Positions 53,601-64,000 of a stretch of DNA of 64,000 bases are shown here, one piece after another. Where the stretch lies: positions 97,277,345 through 97,341,344 of the forward strand of contig CP136061.1 in assembly GCA_032622095.1 (NCBI GenBank). Direction: 5' to 3'. A program made the position numbers and the translations under genes. Under the pieces are notes generated by a model that saw nothing but the letters and a program-made list of their open reading frames with translations, made no database searches and had not been told where the DNA came from. This DNA comes from Siphonodentalium dalli. Its lineage: Eukaryota; Mollusca; Scaphopoda; Gadilida; Siphonodentaliidae. How positions within the stretch are numbered: position 1 is the first letter of the stretch; the number at the start of each line of letters is the position of its first letter.

Positions 53601-56600
53601 CTGAGAACACTACATGTATCTTGCTAGCAGCCTGAGAACACTACATGTATCTTGTTAGCAGCCTGAGAACACTACATGTATCTTGTTAGCAGCCTGAGAA
53701 CACTACATGTATATTGTTAGCAGCCTGAGAACACTACATGTATCTTGTTAGCTGCCTAAGAACACTACATGTATATTGTTAGCAGCCTGAGAACACTACA
53801 TGTATATTGTTAGCAGCCTACATGTGTCTTGTTAGCAGCCTGAGAACACTACATGTATCTTGTTAGCAGCCTGAGAACACTACATGTATCTTGTTAGCAG
53901 CCTACGTGTATCTTGTTAGCGGCACGAGAACACTACATGTATCTTGTTAGCAGCCTGAGAACACTACATGTGTCTTGTTAGCAGTCTGAGAACACTACAT
54001 GTATCTTGTTAGCGACCTGAGAACACTACATGTATCTTGTTAGCGACCTGAGAACACTACATGTATCTTGTTAGCAGCATGAGAACACTATATGTATCTT
54101 GTTAGCGACCTGTGAACACTGCATGTATCTTGTTAGCGACCTGAGAACACTACATGTATCTTGTTAGCAGCCTGAGAACACTACATGTATCTTGTTAGCA
54201 GCCTGAGAACACTACAAGTATCTTGTTAGCGACCTGAGAACACTACATGTATCTTGTTAGCAGGCTGAGAACACTACATGTATCTTGTTAGCAGCCTGGG
54301 AACACTACATGTATATTGTTAGCAGCCTGAGAACACTACATGTATCTTGTTAGCGACCTGTGAACACTACATGTATCTTGTTAGCGACCTGAGAACACTA
54401 CATGTATCTTGTTAGCGACCTGAGAACACTACATGTATCTTGTTAGCAGCCTGATAACACTACATGTGTCTTGTTAGCGACCTGAGAACACTACATGTAT
54501 CTTGTTAGCAGCCTGGGAACACTACATGTATCTTGTTAGCAGCCTGGGAACACTACATGTATCTTGTTAGCAGCCTGTGAACACTACGTGTATCTTGTTA
54601 GCAGCCTGTAAACACTACATGTATCTTGTTAGCGACCTGAGAACACTACATGTATCTTGTTAGCAGCCTGTGAACACTACATGTATCTTGTTAGCAGCCT
54701 GAGAACACTACATGTATATTGTTAGCAGCCTGAGAACACTACATGTATCTTGTTAGCGACCTGAGAACACTACATGTATCTTGTTAGCAGCCTGAGAACA
54801 CTACATGTATCTTGTTAGCAGCCTGAGAACACTACATGTATCTTGTTAGCAGCATACATGTATCTTGTTAGCAGCCTACATGTATCATGTTAGCAGCATG
54901 AGAACACTACATGTGTCTTGTTAGCAGTCTGAGAACACTACATGTATCTAGTTAGCGACCTGAGAACACTACATGTATATTGTTAGCGACCTGAGAACAC
55001 TACATGTATATTGTTAGCAGCATGAGAACACTATAATGTATCTTGTTAGCGACCTGTGAACACTACATGTATCTTGTTAGCGACCTGAGAACACTACATG
55101 TATCTTGTTAGCGACATGAGAACACTACATGTATCTTGTTAGCAGCCTGATAACACTACATGTGTCTTGTTAGCGACCTGAGAACACTACATGTATCTTG
55201 TTAGCAGCCTGGGAACACTACATGTATCTTGTTAGCAGCCTGGGAACAATACATGTATCTTGTTAGCAGCCTGTGAACACTACATGTATCTTGTTAGCAG
55301 CCTGTAAACACTACAATTATCTAGTTAGCGACCTGATAACACTACATGTATCTTGTTAGCAGCCTGTGAACACTACATGTATCTTGTTAGCAGCCTGAGA
55401 ACACTACATGTATATTGATAGCAGCCTGAGAACACTACATGTATCTTGTTAGCGACCTGAGAACACTACATGTATCTTGTTAGCAGCCTGAGAACACTAC
55501 ATGTATCTTGTTAGCAGCCTGAGAACACTACATGTATCTTGTTAGCAGCATACATGTATCTTGTTAGCAGCCTACATGTATCATGTTAGAAGCCTGAGAA
55601 CACTACATGTGTCTTGTTAGCAGTCTGAGAACACTACATGTATCTTGTTAGCGACCTGAGAACACTACATGTATCTTGTTAGCGACCTGAGAACACTACA
55701 TGTATCTTGTTAGCAGCCTGATAACACTACATGTGTCTTGTTAGCGACCTGAGAACACTACATGTATCTTGTTAGCAGCCTGGGAACACTACATGTATCT
55801 TGTTAGCAGCCTGGGAACACTACATGTATCTTGTTAGCAGCCTGTGAACACTACGTGTATCTTGTTAGCAGCCTGTAAACACTACATGTATCTTGTTAGC
55901 GACCTGAGAACACTACATGTATCTTGTTAGCAGCCTGTGAACACTACATGTATCTTGTTAGCAGCCTGAGAACACTACATGTATATTGTTAGCAGCCTGA
56001 GAACACTACATGTATCTTGTTAGCGACCTGAGAACACTACATGTATCTTGTTAGCAGCCTGAGAACACTACATGTATCTTGTTAGCAGCCTGAGAACACT
56101 ACATGTATCTTGTTAGCAGCATACATGTATCTTGTTAGCAGCCTACATGTATCATGTTAGCAGCATGAGAACACTACATGTGTCTTGTTAGCAGTCTGAG
56201 AACACTACATGTATCTAGTTAGCGACCTGAGAACACTACATGTATATTGTTAGCGACCTGAGAACACTACATGTATTTTGTTAGCAGCATGAGAACACTA
56301 TAATGTATCTTGTTAGCGACCTGTGAACACTACATGTATCTTGTTAGCGACCTGAGAACACTACATGTATCTTGTTAGCGACCTGAGAACACTACATGTA
56401 TCTTGTTAGCAGCCTGATAACACTACATGTGTCTTGTTAGCGACCTGAGAACACTACATGTATCTTGTTAGCAGCCTGGGAACACTACATGTATCTTGTT
56501 AGCAGCCTGGAAACAATACATGTATCTTGTTAGCAGCCTGTGAACACTACATGTATCTTGTTAGCAGCCTGTAAACACTACAATTATCTAGTTAGCGACC

Positions 56601-59600
56601 TGATAACACTACATGTATCTTGTTAGCAGCCTGTGAACACTACATGTATCTTGTTAGCAGCCTGAGAACACTACATGTATATTGTTAGCAGCCTGAGAAC
56701 ACTACATGTATCTTGTTAGCGACCTGAGAACACTACATGTATCTTGTTAGCAGCCTGAAAACACTACATGTATCTTGTTAGCAGCCTGAGAACACTACAT
56801 GTATCTTGTTAGCAGCATACATGTATCTTGTTAGCAGCCTACATGTATCATGTTAGAAGCCTGAGAACACTACATGTGTCTTGTTAGCAGTCTGAGAACA
56901 CTACATGTATCTTGTTAGCGACCTGAGAACACTACATGTATCTTGTTAGCGACCTGAGAACACTACATGTATCTTGTTAGCAGCATGAGAACACTATAAT
57001 GTATCTTGTTAGCGACCTGTGAACACTACATGTATCTTGTTAGCGACCTGAGAACACTACATGTATCTTGTTAGCGACCTGAGAACACTACATGTATATT
57101 GTTAGCAGCCTGAGAACACTACATGTATCTTGTTAGCGACCTGTGAACACTACATGTATCTTGTTAGCGACCTGAGAACACTACATGTATCTTGTTAGCG
57201 ACCTGAGAACACTACATGTATCTTGTTAGCAGCCTGATAACACTACATGTATCTTGTTAGGAGCCTGGGAACACTACATGTATCTTGTTACCGACCTGAG
57301 AACACTACATGTATCTTGTTAGCAGCCTGAGAACACTACATATATCTTGTTAGCAGCCTGGGAACACTACATGTATATTGTTAGCAGCCTGAGAACACTA
57401 CATGTATCTTGTTAGCGACCTGTGAACACTACATGTATCTTGTTAGCGACCTGAGAACACTACATGTATCTTGTTAGCGACCTGAGAACACTACATGTAT
57501 CTTGTTAGCAGCCTGATAACACTACATGTATCTTCTTAGCGACCTGAGAACACTACATGTATCTTGTTAGGAGCCTGGGAAGACTACATGTATCTTGTTA
57601 GCAGCCTGGGAACACTACATGTATCTTGTTAGCAGCCTGGGAACACTACATGTATCTTGTTAGCAGCCTGTGAACACTACATGTATCGTGTTAGCAGCCT
57701 GTGAACACTACATGTATCTTGTTAGCGAGCTGAGAACACTACATGTATCTTGTTAGCAGCCTGTGAACACTACATGTATCTCGTTAGCAGCCTGAGAACA
57801 CTACATGTATATTGTTAGCAGCCTGAGAACACTACATGTATCTTGTTAGCGACCTGAGAACACTACATGTATCTTGTTAGCAGCCTGAGAACACTACATG
57901 TATCTTGTTAGCAGCCTGAGAACACTACATGTATCTTGTTAACAGCATACATGTATCTTGTTAGCAGCCTACATGTATCTTGTTAGCAGCCTGGGAACAC
58001 TACATGTATCTTGTTAGCAGCCTGTGAACACTACATGTATCGTGTTAGCAGCCTGTGAACACTACATGTATCTTGTTAGCGAGCTGAGAACACTACATGT
58101 ATCTTGTTAGCAGCCTGTGAACACTACATGTATCTCGTTAGCAGCCTGAGAACACTACATGTATATTGTTAGCAGCCTGAGAACACTACATGTATCTTGT
58201 TAGCGACCTGAGAACACTACATGTATATTGTTAGCAGCCTGAGAACACTACATGTATCTTGTTAGCGACCTGAGAACACTACATGTATCTTGTTAGCAGC
58301 CTGAGAACACTACATGTATCTTGTTAGCAGCCTGAGAACACTACAAGTATCTTGTTAGCGACCTGTGAACACTACATGTATCTTGTTAGCAGGCTGAGAA
58401 CACTACATGTATCTTGTTAGCAGCCTGGGAACACTACATGTATATTGTTAGCAGCCTGAGAACACTACATGTATCTTGTTAGCGACCTGTGAACACTACA
58501 AGTATCTTGTTAGCGACCTGAGAACACTACATGTATCTTGTTAGCGACCTGAGAACACTACATGTATCTTGTTAGCAGCCTGATAACACTACATGTGTCT
58601 TGTTAGCGACCTGAGAACACTACATGTATCTTGTTAGCAGCCTGGGAACACTACATGTATCTTGTTAGCAGCCTGGGAACACTACATGTATCTTGTTAGC
58701 AGCCTGTGAACACTACGTGTATCTTGTTAGCAGCCTGTAAACACTACATGTATCTTGTTAGCGACCTGAGAACACTACATGTATCTTGTTAGCAGCCTGT
58801 GAACACTACATGTATCTTGTTAGCAGCCTGAGAACACTACATGTATATTGTTAGCAGCCTGAGAACACTACATGTATCTTGTTAGCGACCTGAGAACACT
58901 ACATGTATCTTGTTAGCAGCCTGAGAACACTACATGTATCTTGTTAGCAGCCTGAGAACACTACATGTATCTTGTTAGCAGCATACATGTATCTTGTTAG
59001 CAGCCTACATGTATCATGTTAGCAGCATGAGAACACTACATGTGTCTTGTTAGCAGTCTGAGAACACTACATGTATCTAGTTAGCGACCTGAGAACACTA
59101 CATGTATCTTGTTAGCGACCTGAGAACACTACATGTATATTGTTAACAGCATGAGAACACTATAATGTATCTTGTTAGCGACCTGAGAACACTACATGTA
59201 TCTTGTTAGCGACCTGAGAACACTACATGTATCTTGTTAGCGACCTGAGAACACTACATGTATCTTGTTAGCAGCCTGATAACACTACATGTGTCTTGTT
59301 AGCGACCTGAGAACACTACATGTATCTTGTTAGCAGCCTGGGAACACTACATGTATCTTGTTAGCAGCCTGAGAACACTACATGTATCTTGTTAGCAGCA
59401 TACATGTATCTTGTGAGCAGCCTACATGTATCATGTTAGAAGCCTGAGAACACTACATGTGTCTTGTTAGCAGTCTGAGAACACTACATGTATCTTGTTA
59501 GCGACCTGAGAACACTACATGTATCTTGTTAGCGACCTGAGAACACTACATGTATCTTGTTAGCAGCATGAGAACACTATAATGTATCTTGTTAGCGACC

Positions 59601-59627
59601 TGTGAACACTACATGTATCTTGTTAGC
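50633..59627. repeat. 9.1-kb higher-order unit C
   Basis: Full-length copy equal to A at offset 16,080 from about 50,634 to 59,627. After 59,627 it continues with GCGACC monomers, where A has GCAGCC monomers and the GCATACATG/GCGGCC lead into B. The continuation after C resembles 27.1-28.3 kb, so C appears to keep the ancestral right-hand neighbour and the A/B/C set probably grew by tandem duplication to its left. Confidence 0.95.
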
Positions 59628-59810
59628 GACCTGAGAACACTACATGTATCTTGTTAGCGACCTGAGAACACTACATGTATATTGTTAGCAGCCTGAGAAC
59701 ACTACATGTATCTTGTTAGCGACCTGTGAACACTACATGTATCTTGTTAGCGACCTGAGAACACTACATGTATCTTGTTAGCGACCTGAGAACACTACAT
59801 GTATCTTGTT

Positions 59811-61443
59811 AGTAGCCTGATAACACTACATGTATCTTGTTAGGAGCCTGGGAACACTACATGTATCTTGTTACCGACCTGAGAACACTACATGTATCTT
59901 GTTAGCAGCCTGAGAACACTACATGTATCTTGTTAGCAGCCTGGGAACACTACATGTATATTGTTAGCAGCCTGAGAACACTACATGTATCTTGTTAGCG
60001 ACATGTGAACACTACATGTATCTTGTTAGCGACCTGAGAACACTACATGTATCTTGTTAGCGACCTGAGAACACTACATGTATCTTGTTAGCAGCCTGAT
60101 AACACTACATGTATCTTCTTAGCGACCTGAGAACACTACATGTATCTTGTTAGGAGCCTGGGAAGACTACATGTATCTTGTTAGCAGCCTGGGAACACTA
60201 CATGTATCTTGTTAGCAGCCTGGGAACACTACATGTATCTTGTTAGCAGCATGTGAACACTACATGTATCGTGTTAGCAGCCTGTGAACACTACATGTAT
60301 CTTGTTAGCGAGCTGAGAACACTACATGTATCTTGTTAGCAGCCTGTGAACACTACATGTATCTCGTTAGCAGCCTGAGAACACTACATTTATATTGTTA
60401 GCAGCCTGAGAACACTACATGTATCTTGTTAGCGACCTGAGAACACTACATGTATCTTGTTAGCAGCCTGAGAACACTACATGTATCTTGTTAGCAGCCT
60501 GAGAACACTACATGTATCTTGTTAACAGCATACATGTATCTTGTTAGCAGCCTACATGTATCTTGTTAGCAGCCTGAGAACACTACATGTATCTTGTTAG
60601 CACCCTGAGAACACTACATGTATCTTGTTAGCAGCATACATGTATCTTGTTAGCAGCCTACATGTATCTTGTTAGCAGTCTGAGAACACTACATGTATCT
60701 TGTTAGCAGCCTGGGAACACTACATGTATCTTGTTAGCAGCATACATGTATCTTGTTAGCAGCCTACATGTATCTTGTTAGCAGCCTGAAAACACTAAAT
60801 GTATCTTGTTAGCAGCCTGAGAACACTACATGTATCTTGTTGGCAGCATACATGTATCTTGTTAGCAGCCTACGTGTATCTTGTTAGCAGCCTGAGAACA
60901 CTACATGTATTTTGTTAGCAGCCTGGGAACACTACATGTATCTTGTTAGCAGCCTGTTAACATTACATGTATCTTGTTAGCAGCCTGTGAACACTACATG
61001 TATCTTATTAGCGACCTGAGAACACTACATGTATCTTGTTAGCAGCCTGTGAACACTACATGTATCTTGTTAGCAGCCTGAGAACACTACATGTATATTG
61101 TTAGCAGCCTGAGAACACTACATGTATCTTTTTAGCGACCTGAGAACACTACATGTATCTTGTTAGCAGCCTGGGAACACTACATGTATCTTGTTAGCAG
61201 CATGGGAACACTACATGTATCTTGTTAGCAGGCTGTGAACACTACATGTATCTTGTTAGCAGCCTGTAAACACTACATGTATCTTGTTAGCGACCTGAGA
61301 ACACTACATGTATCTTGTTAGCAGCCTGTGAACACTACATGTATCTTGTTAGCAGCCTGAGAACACTACATGTATCTTGTTAGCAGCCTGAGAACACTAC
61401 ATGTATCTTGTTAGCGACCTGAGAACACTACATGTATCTTGTT
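59811..61443. repeat. 1,633-bp tandem duplication, copy 1
   Basis: The unit begins at a GTAGCCTGATAAC monomer and recurs at 61,444. Offset 1,633 holds at GCATGTG (60,249/61,882). After about 60,525 the offset falls to 1,558 (GTTAACATT monomer at 60,953/62,511). The unit contains private forms: GCGACATGTG, TTCTTAGC, GGGAAGACT, GCACCCTG, GTTAACATT and CTTATTAGC. The first half matches 27.2-28.3 kb at offset about 32,500. Confidence 0.93.
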
Positions 61444-63001
61444 AGTAGCCTGATAACACTACATGTATCTTGTTAGGAGCCTGGGAACACTACATGTATC
61501 TTGTTACCGACCTGAGAACACTACATGTATCTTGTTAGCAGCCTGAGAACACTACATGTATCTTGTTAGCAGCCTGGGAACACTACATGTATATTGTTAG
61601 CAGCCTGAGAACACTACATGTATCTTGTTAGCGACATGTGAACACTACATGTATCTTGTTAGCGACCTGAGAACACTACATGTATCTTGTTAGCGACCTG
61701 AGAACACTACATGTATCTTGTTAGCAGCCTGATAACACTACATGTATCTTCTTAGCGACCTGAGAACACTACATGTATCTTGTTAGGAGCCTGGGAAGAC
61801 TACATGTATCTTGTTAGCAGCCTGGGAACACTACATGTATCTTGTTAGCAGCCTGGGAACACTACATGTATCTTGTTAGCAGCATGTGAACACTACATGT
61901 ATCGTGTTAGCAGCCTGTGAACACTACATGTATCTTGTTAGCGAGCTGAGAACACTACATGTATCTTGTTAGCAGCCTGTGAACACTACATGTATCTCGT
62001 TAGCAGCCTGAGAACACTACATTTATATTGTTAGCAGCCTGAGAACACTACATGTATCTTGTTAGCGACCTGAGAACACTACATGTATCTTGTTAGCAGC
62101 CTGAGAACACTACATGTATCTTGTTAGCAGCCTGAGAACACTACATGTATCTTGTTAGCACCCTGAGAACACTACATGTATCTTGTTAGCAGCATACATG
62201 TATCTTGTTAGCAGCCTACATGTATCTTGTTAGCAGTCTGAGAACACTACATGTATCTTGTTAGCAGCCTGGGAACACTACATGTATCTTGTTAGCAGCA
62301 TACATGTATCTTGTTAGCAGCCTACATGTATCTTGTTAGCAGCCTGAGAACACTAAATGTATCTTGTTAGCAGCCTGAGAACACTACATGTATCTTGTTA
62401 GCAGCATACATGTATCTTGTTAGCAGCCTACGTGTATCTTGTTAGCAGCCTGAGAACACTACATGTATTTTGTTAGCAGCCTGGGAACACTACATGTATC
62501 TTGTTAGCAGCCTGTTAACATTACATGTATCTTGTTAGCAGCCTGTGAACACTACATGTATCTTATTAGCGACCTGAGAACACTACATGTATCTTGTTAG
62601 CAGCCTGTGAACACTACATGTATCTTGTTAGCAGCCTGAGAACACTACATGTATATTGTTAGCAGCCTGAGAACACTACATGTATCTTTTTAGCGACCTG
62701 AGAACACTACATGTATCTTGTTAGCAGCCTGGGAACACTACATGTATCTTGTTAGCAGCATGGGAACACTACATGTATCTTGTTAGCAGGCTGTGAACAC
62801 TACATGTATCTTGTTAGCAGCCTGTAAACACTACATGTATCTTGTTAGCGACCTGAGAACACTACATGTATCTTGTTAGCAGCCTGTGAACACTACATGT
62901 ATCTTGTTAGCAGCCTGAGAACACTACATGTATCTTGTTAGCAGCCTGAGAACACTACATGTATCTTGTTAGCAGCCTGAGAACACTACATGTATCTTGT
63001 T
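61444..63001. repeat. 1,633-bp tandem duplication, copy 2, with 75-bp loss
   Basis: Second copy, 1,558 bases. It lacks two short and one long monomer (22 + 22 + 31 = 75 bases) present in copy 1 at about 60,521-60,598: the AACAGCATACATG short unit, the GCCTACATG short unit and the long unit before GCACCCTG. A loss of a whole number of monomers is the expected product of unequal exchange or slippage in register. Its last two monomers read GCAGCC where copy 1 has GCGACC. Confidence 0.92.
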
Positions 63002-64000
63002 AGCAGCATACATGTATCTTGTTAGCAGCCTACATGTATCTTGTTAGCAGCCTGAGAACACTACATGTGTCTTGTTAGCAGTCTGAGAACACTACATGTA
63101 TCTTGTTAGCGACCTGAGAACACTACATGTATCTTGGTAGCGACCTGAGAACACTATATGTATCTTGTTAGCAGCATGAGAACACTATAATGTATCTTGT
63201 TAGCGACTTGTGAACACTACATGTATCTTGTTAGCGACCTGAAAACACTACATGTATATTGTTAGCGACCTGAGAACACTACATGTATCTTGTTAGCAGC
63301 CTGAGAACACTACATGTATCTTGTTACCGACCTGAGAACACTACATGTATCCTGTTAGCAGCCTGAGAACACTACATGTATCTTGTTAGCAGCCTGGGAA
63401 CACTACATGTATATTGTTAGCAGCCTGAGAACACTACATGTATCTTGTTAGCGACCTGTGAACACTACAAGTATTTTGTTAGCGACCTGAGAACACTACA
63501 TGTATCTTGTTAGCGACCTGAGAACACTACATGTATCTTGTTAGCAGCCTGATAACACTACATGTGTCTTGTTAGCGACCTGAGAACACTACATGTATCT
63601 TGTTAGCAGCCTGGGAACACTACATGTATCTTGTTAGCAGCCTGGGAACACTACATGTATCTTGTTAGCAGCCTGTGAACACTACGTGTATCTTGTTAGC
63701 AGCCTGTAAACACTACATGTATCTTGTTAGCGACCTGAGAACACTACATGTATCTTGTTAGCAGCCTGTGAACACTACATGTATCTTGTTAGCAGCCTGA
63801 GAACACTACATGTATATTGTTAGCAGCCTGAGAACACTACATGTATCTTGTTAGCGACCTGAGAACACTACATGTATCTTGTTAGCAGCCTGAGAACACT
63901 ACATGTATCTTGTTAGCAGCCTGAGAACACTACATGTATCTTGTTAGCAGCATACATGTATCTTGTTAGCAGCCTACATGTATCATGTTAGCAGCATGAG
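63002..64000. repeat. Partial higher-order unit at window end
   Basis: The stretch from about 63,002 to 63,460 follows unit A near 35,170-35,630: GGTAGCGACC, the TATAATG monomer at 63,184 pairing with 35,353, then GCGACTTGTG and GTTACCGACC. From about 63,460 the order follows 38,280-38,830: TGATAAC with TGTGTC, two TGGGAAC, TGTGAAC with ACGTG, TGTAAAC, then GCATACATG and TATCATG. The junction skips the S-rich island. The unit is cut by the window edge inside a GCAGCATGAG monomer. Confidence 0.85.

Larger units (their letters stand above)
1..64000. repeat. Satellite/minisatellite array of 31-bp and 22-bp monomers, filling the window
   Basis: Every line of the window is built from one monomer in head-to-tail orientation. 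The long form has 31 bp: GCAGCCT, then GAGAACACT, then ACATGTATCTTGTTA. The short form has 22 bp and lacks the central 9-bp block. I saw no inverted monomers, no unique spacers and no insertions of foreign sequence. The first and last bases lie inside the array, so its true length exceeds 64 kb. Arrays of this type are usually non-coding heterochromatin in eukaryotes; that assignment is inference from size and structure. I do not recognise the monomer as a named satellite family. The monomer count, about 2,200, is an estimate from mean unit length in each domain. Confidence 0.99.

Noticed and set aside
34554-59627. Inverted duplication between array blocks
   Set aside because: All duplicated blocks found are in the same orientation; I saw no reverse-complement monomers (which would begin TAACAAGATAC).
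1-64000. CRISPR array
   Set aside because: Repeat-like units of 22-32 bp at regular spacing, but the units abut directly with no unique spacers, no leader and no cas genes.
1-64000. Protein-coding tandem-repeat gene (VNTR exon)
   Set aside because: Both 31 and 22 are 1 modulo 3. On the + strand the TAG across the monomer joint and the TGA in CCTGAG rotate through all frames; on the - strand TAA and TAG do the same. Open stretches stay well under 100 bases.
1-64000. Centromere identity (CENP-B box or known centromeric satellite)
   Set aside because: No CENP-B-box-like motif and no resemblance to alpha-satellite length or sequence. Array size alone does not establish centromere function.
1-64000. 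tRNA, rRNA or mobile element hidden in the array
   Set aside because: Every stretch read could be assigned to the monomer or its variants; there are no segments longer than one monomer that depart from the pattern, and no terminal inverted repeats or target duplications.

Overview
The whole 64,000-base window is one tandem-repeat (satellite) array. It begins and ends inside the array, so no flanking unique DNA is visible. I found no protein-coding gene, RNA gene, mobile element, CRISPR array or single-copy segment. An uninterrupted array of this size made of about 30-bp units is typical of nuclear heterochromatin or subtelomeric/pericentromeric DNA of a eukaryote. The sequence does not identify the species, and I do not recognise the repeat as a named satellite.

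The monomer has two lengths. The long form (L, 31 bp) reads GCAGCCT + GAGAACACT + ACATGTATCTTGTTA. The short form (S, 22 bp) is the same without the middle 9-bp block. I estimate, without counting, about 2,200 monomers. Base-level variants (GCGACC or GCTACC for GCAGCC; ACGTG for ACATG; TGGGAAC, TGTGAAC, TGTAAAC, TGATAAC or GAGATC in the middle; TATATTG or TATCCTG near the end; a 32-bp form with TATAATG) act as markers that reveal higher-order structure.

Layout: 1-20,263 is an S-rich, GCAGCC domain made largely of a 12,669-bp-offset duplication (1-7,594 and 12,670-20,263), with smaller nested duplications at offsets 2,386, 3,053 and 7,230 bp. From about 20,264 to 28,380 lies an L-only, GCGACC-rich domain that opens with a 2,167-bp tandem duplication. 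28,381-29,010 is a small private cluster of GATC-bearing monomers. 29,040-30,700 is rich in S-S-L (75-bp) trimers. About 31,756-35,044 is a third paralogue of the 4.4-7.6 kb segment. 35,045-64,000 is again GCGACC-rich and is dominated by three tandem copies of a roughly 9.1-kb unit: A 34,554-43,682; B 43,683-50,632, which lacks about 2,180 bp; and C 50,633-59,627. Then follows a 1,633-bp tandem duplication whose second copy lacks 75 bp (59,811-63,001), and a tail to the window end.

Nothing here works together as a pathway. The content is a record of array evolution: small L/S patterns nested in 1.5-3 kb blocks, nested in 7-12 kb blocks. Copies A and C differ at only one base that I could find in about 9 kb, so the latest amplification is very recent, or it is an assembly product. 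The array cannot encode long proteins: both monomer lengths are 1 modulo 3, so stops in the monomer rotate through all frames.
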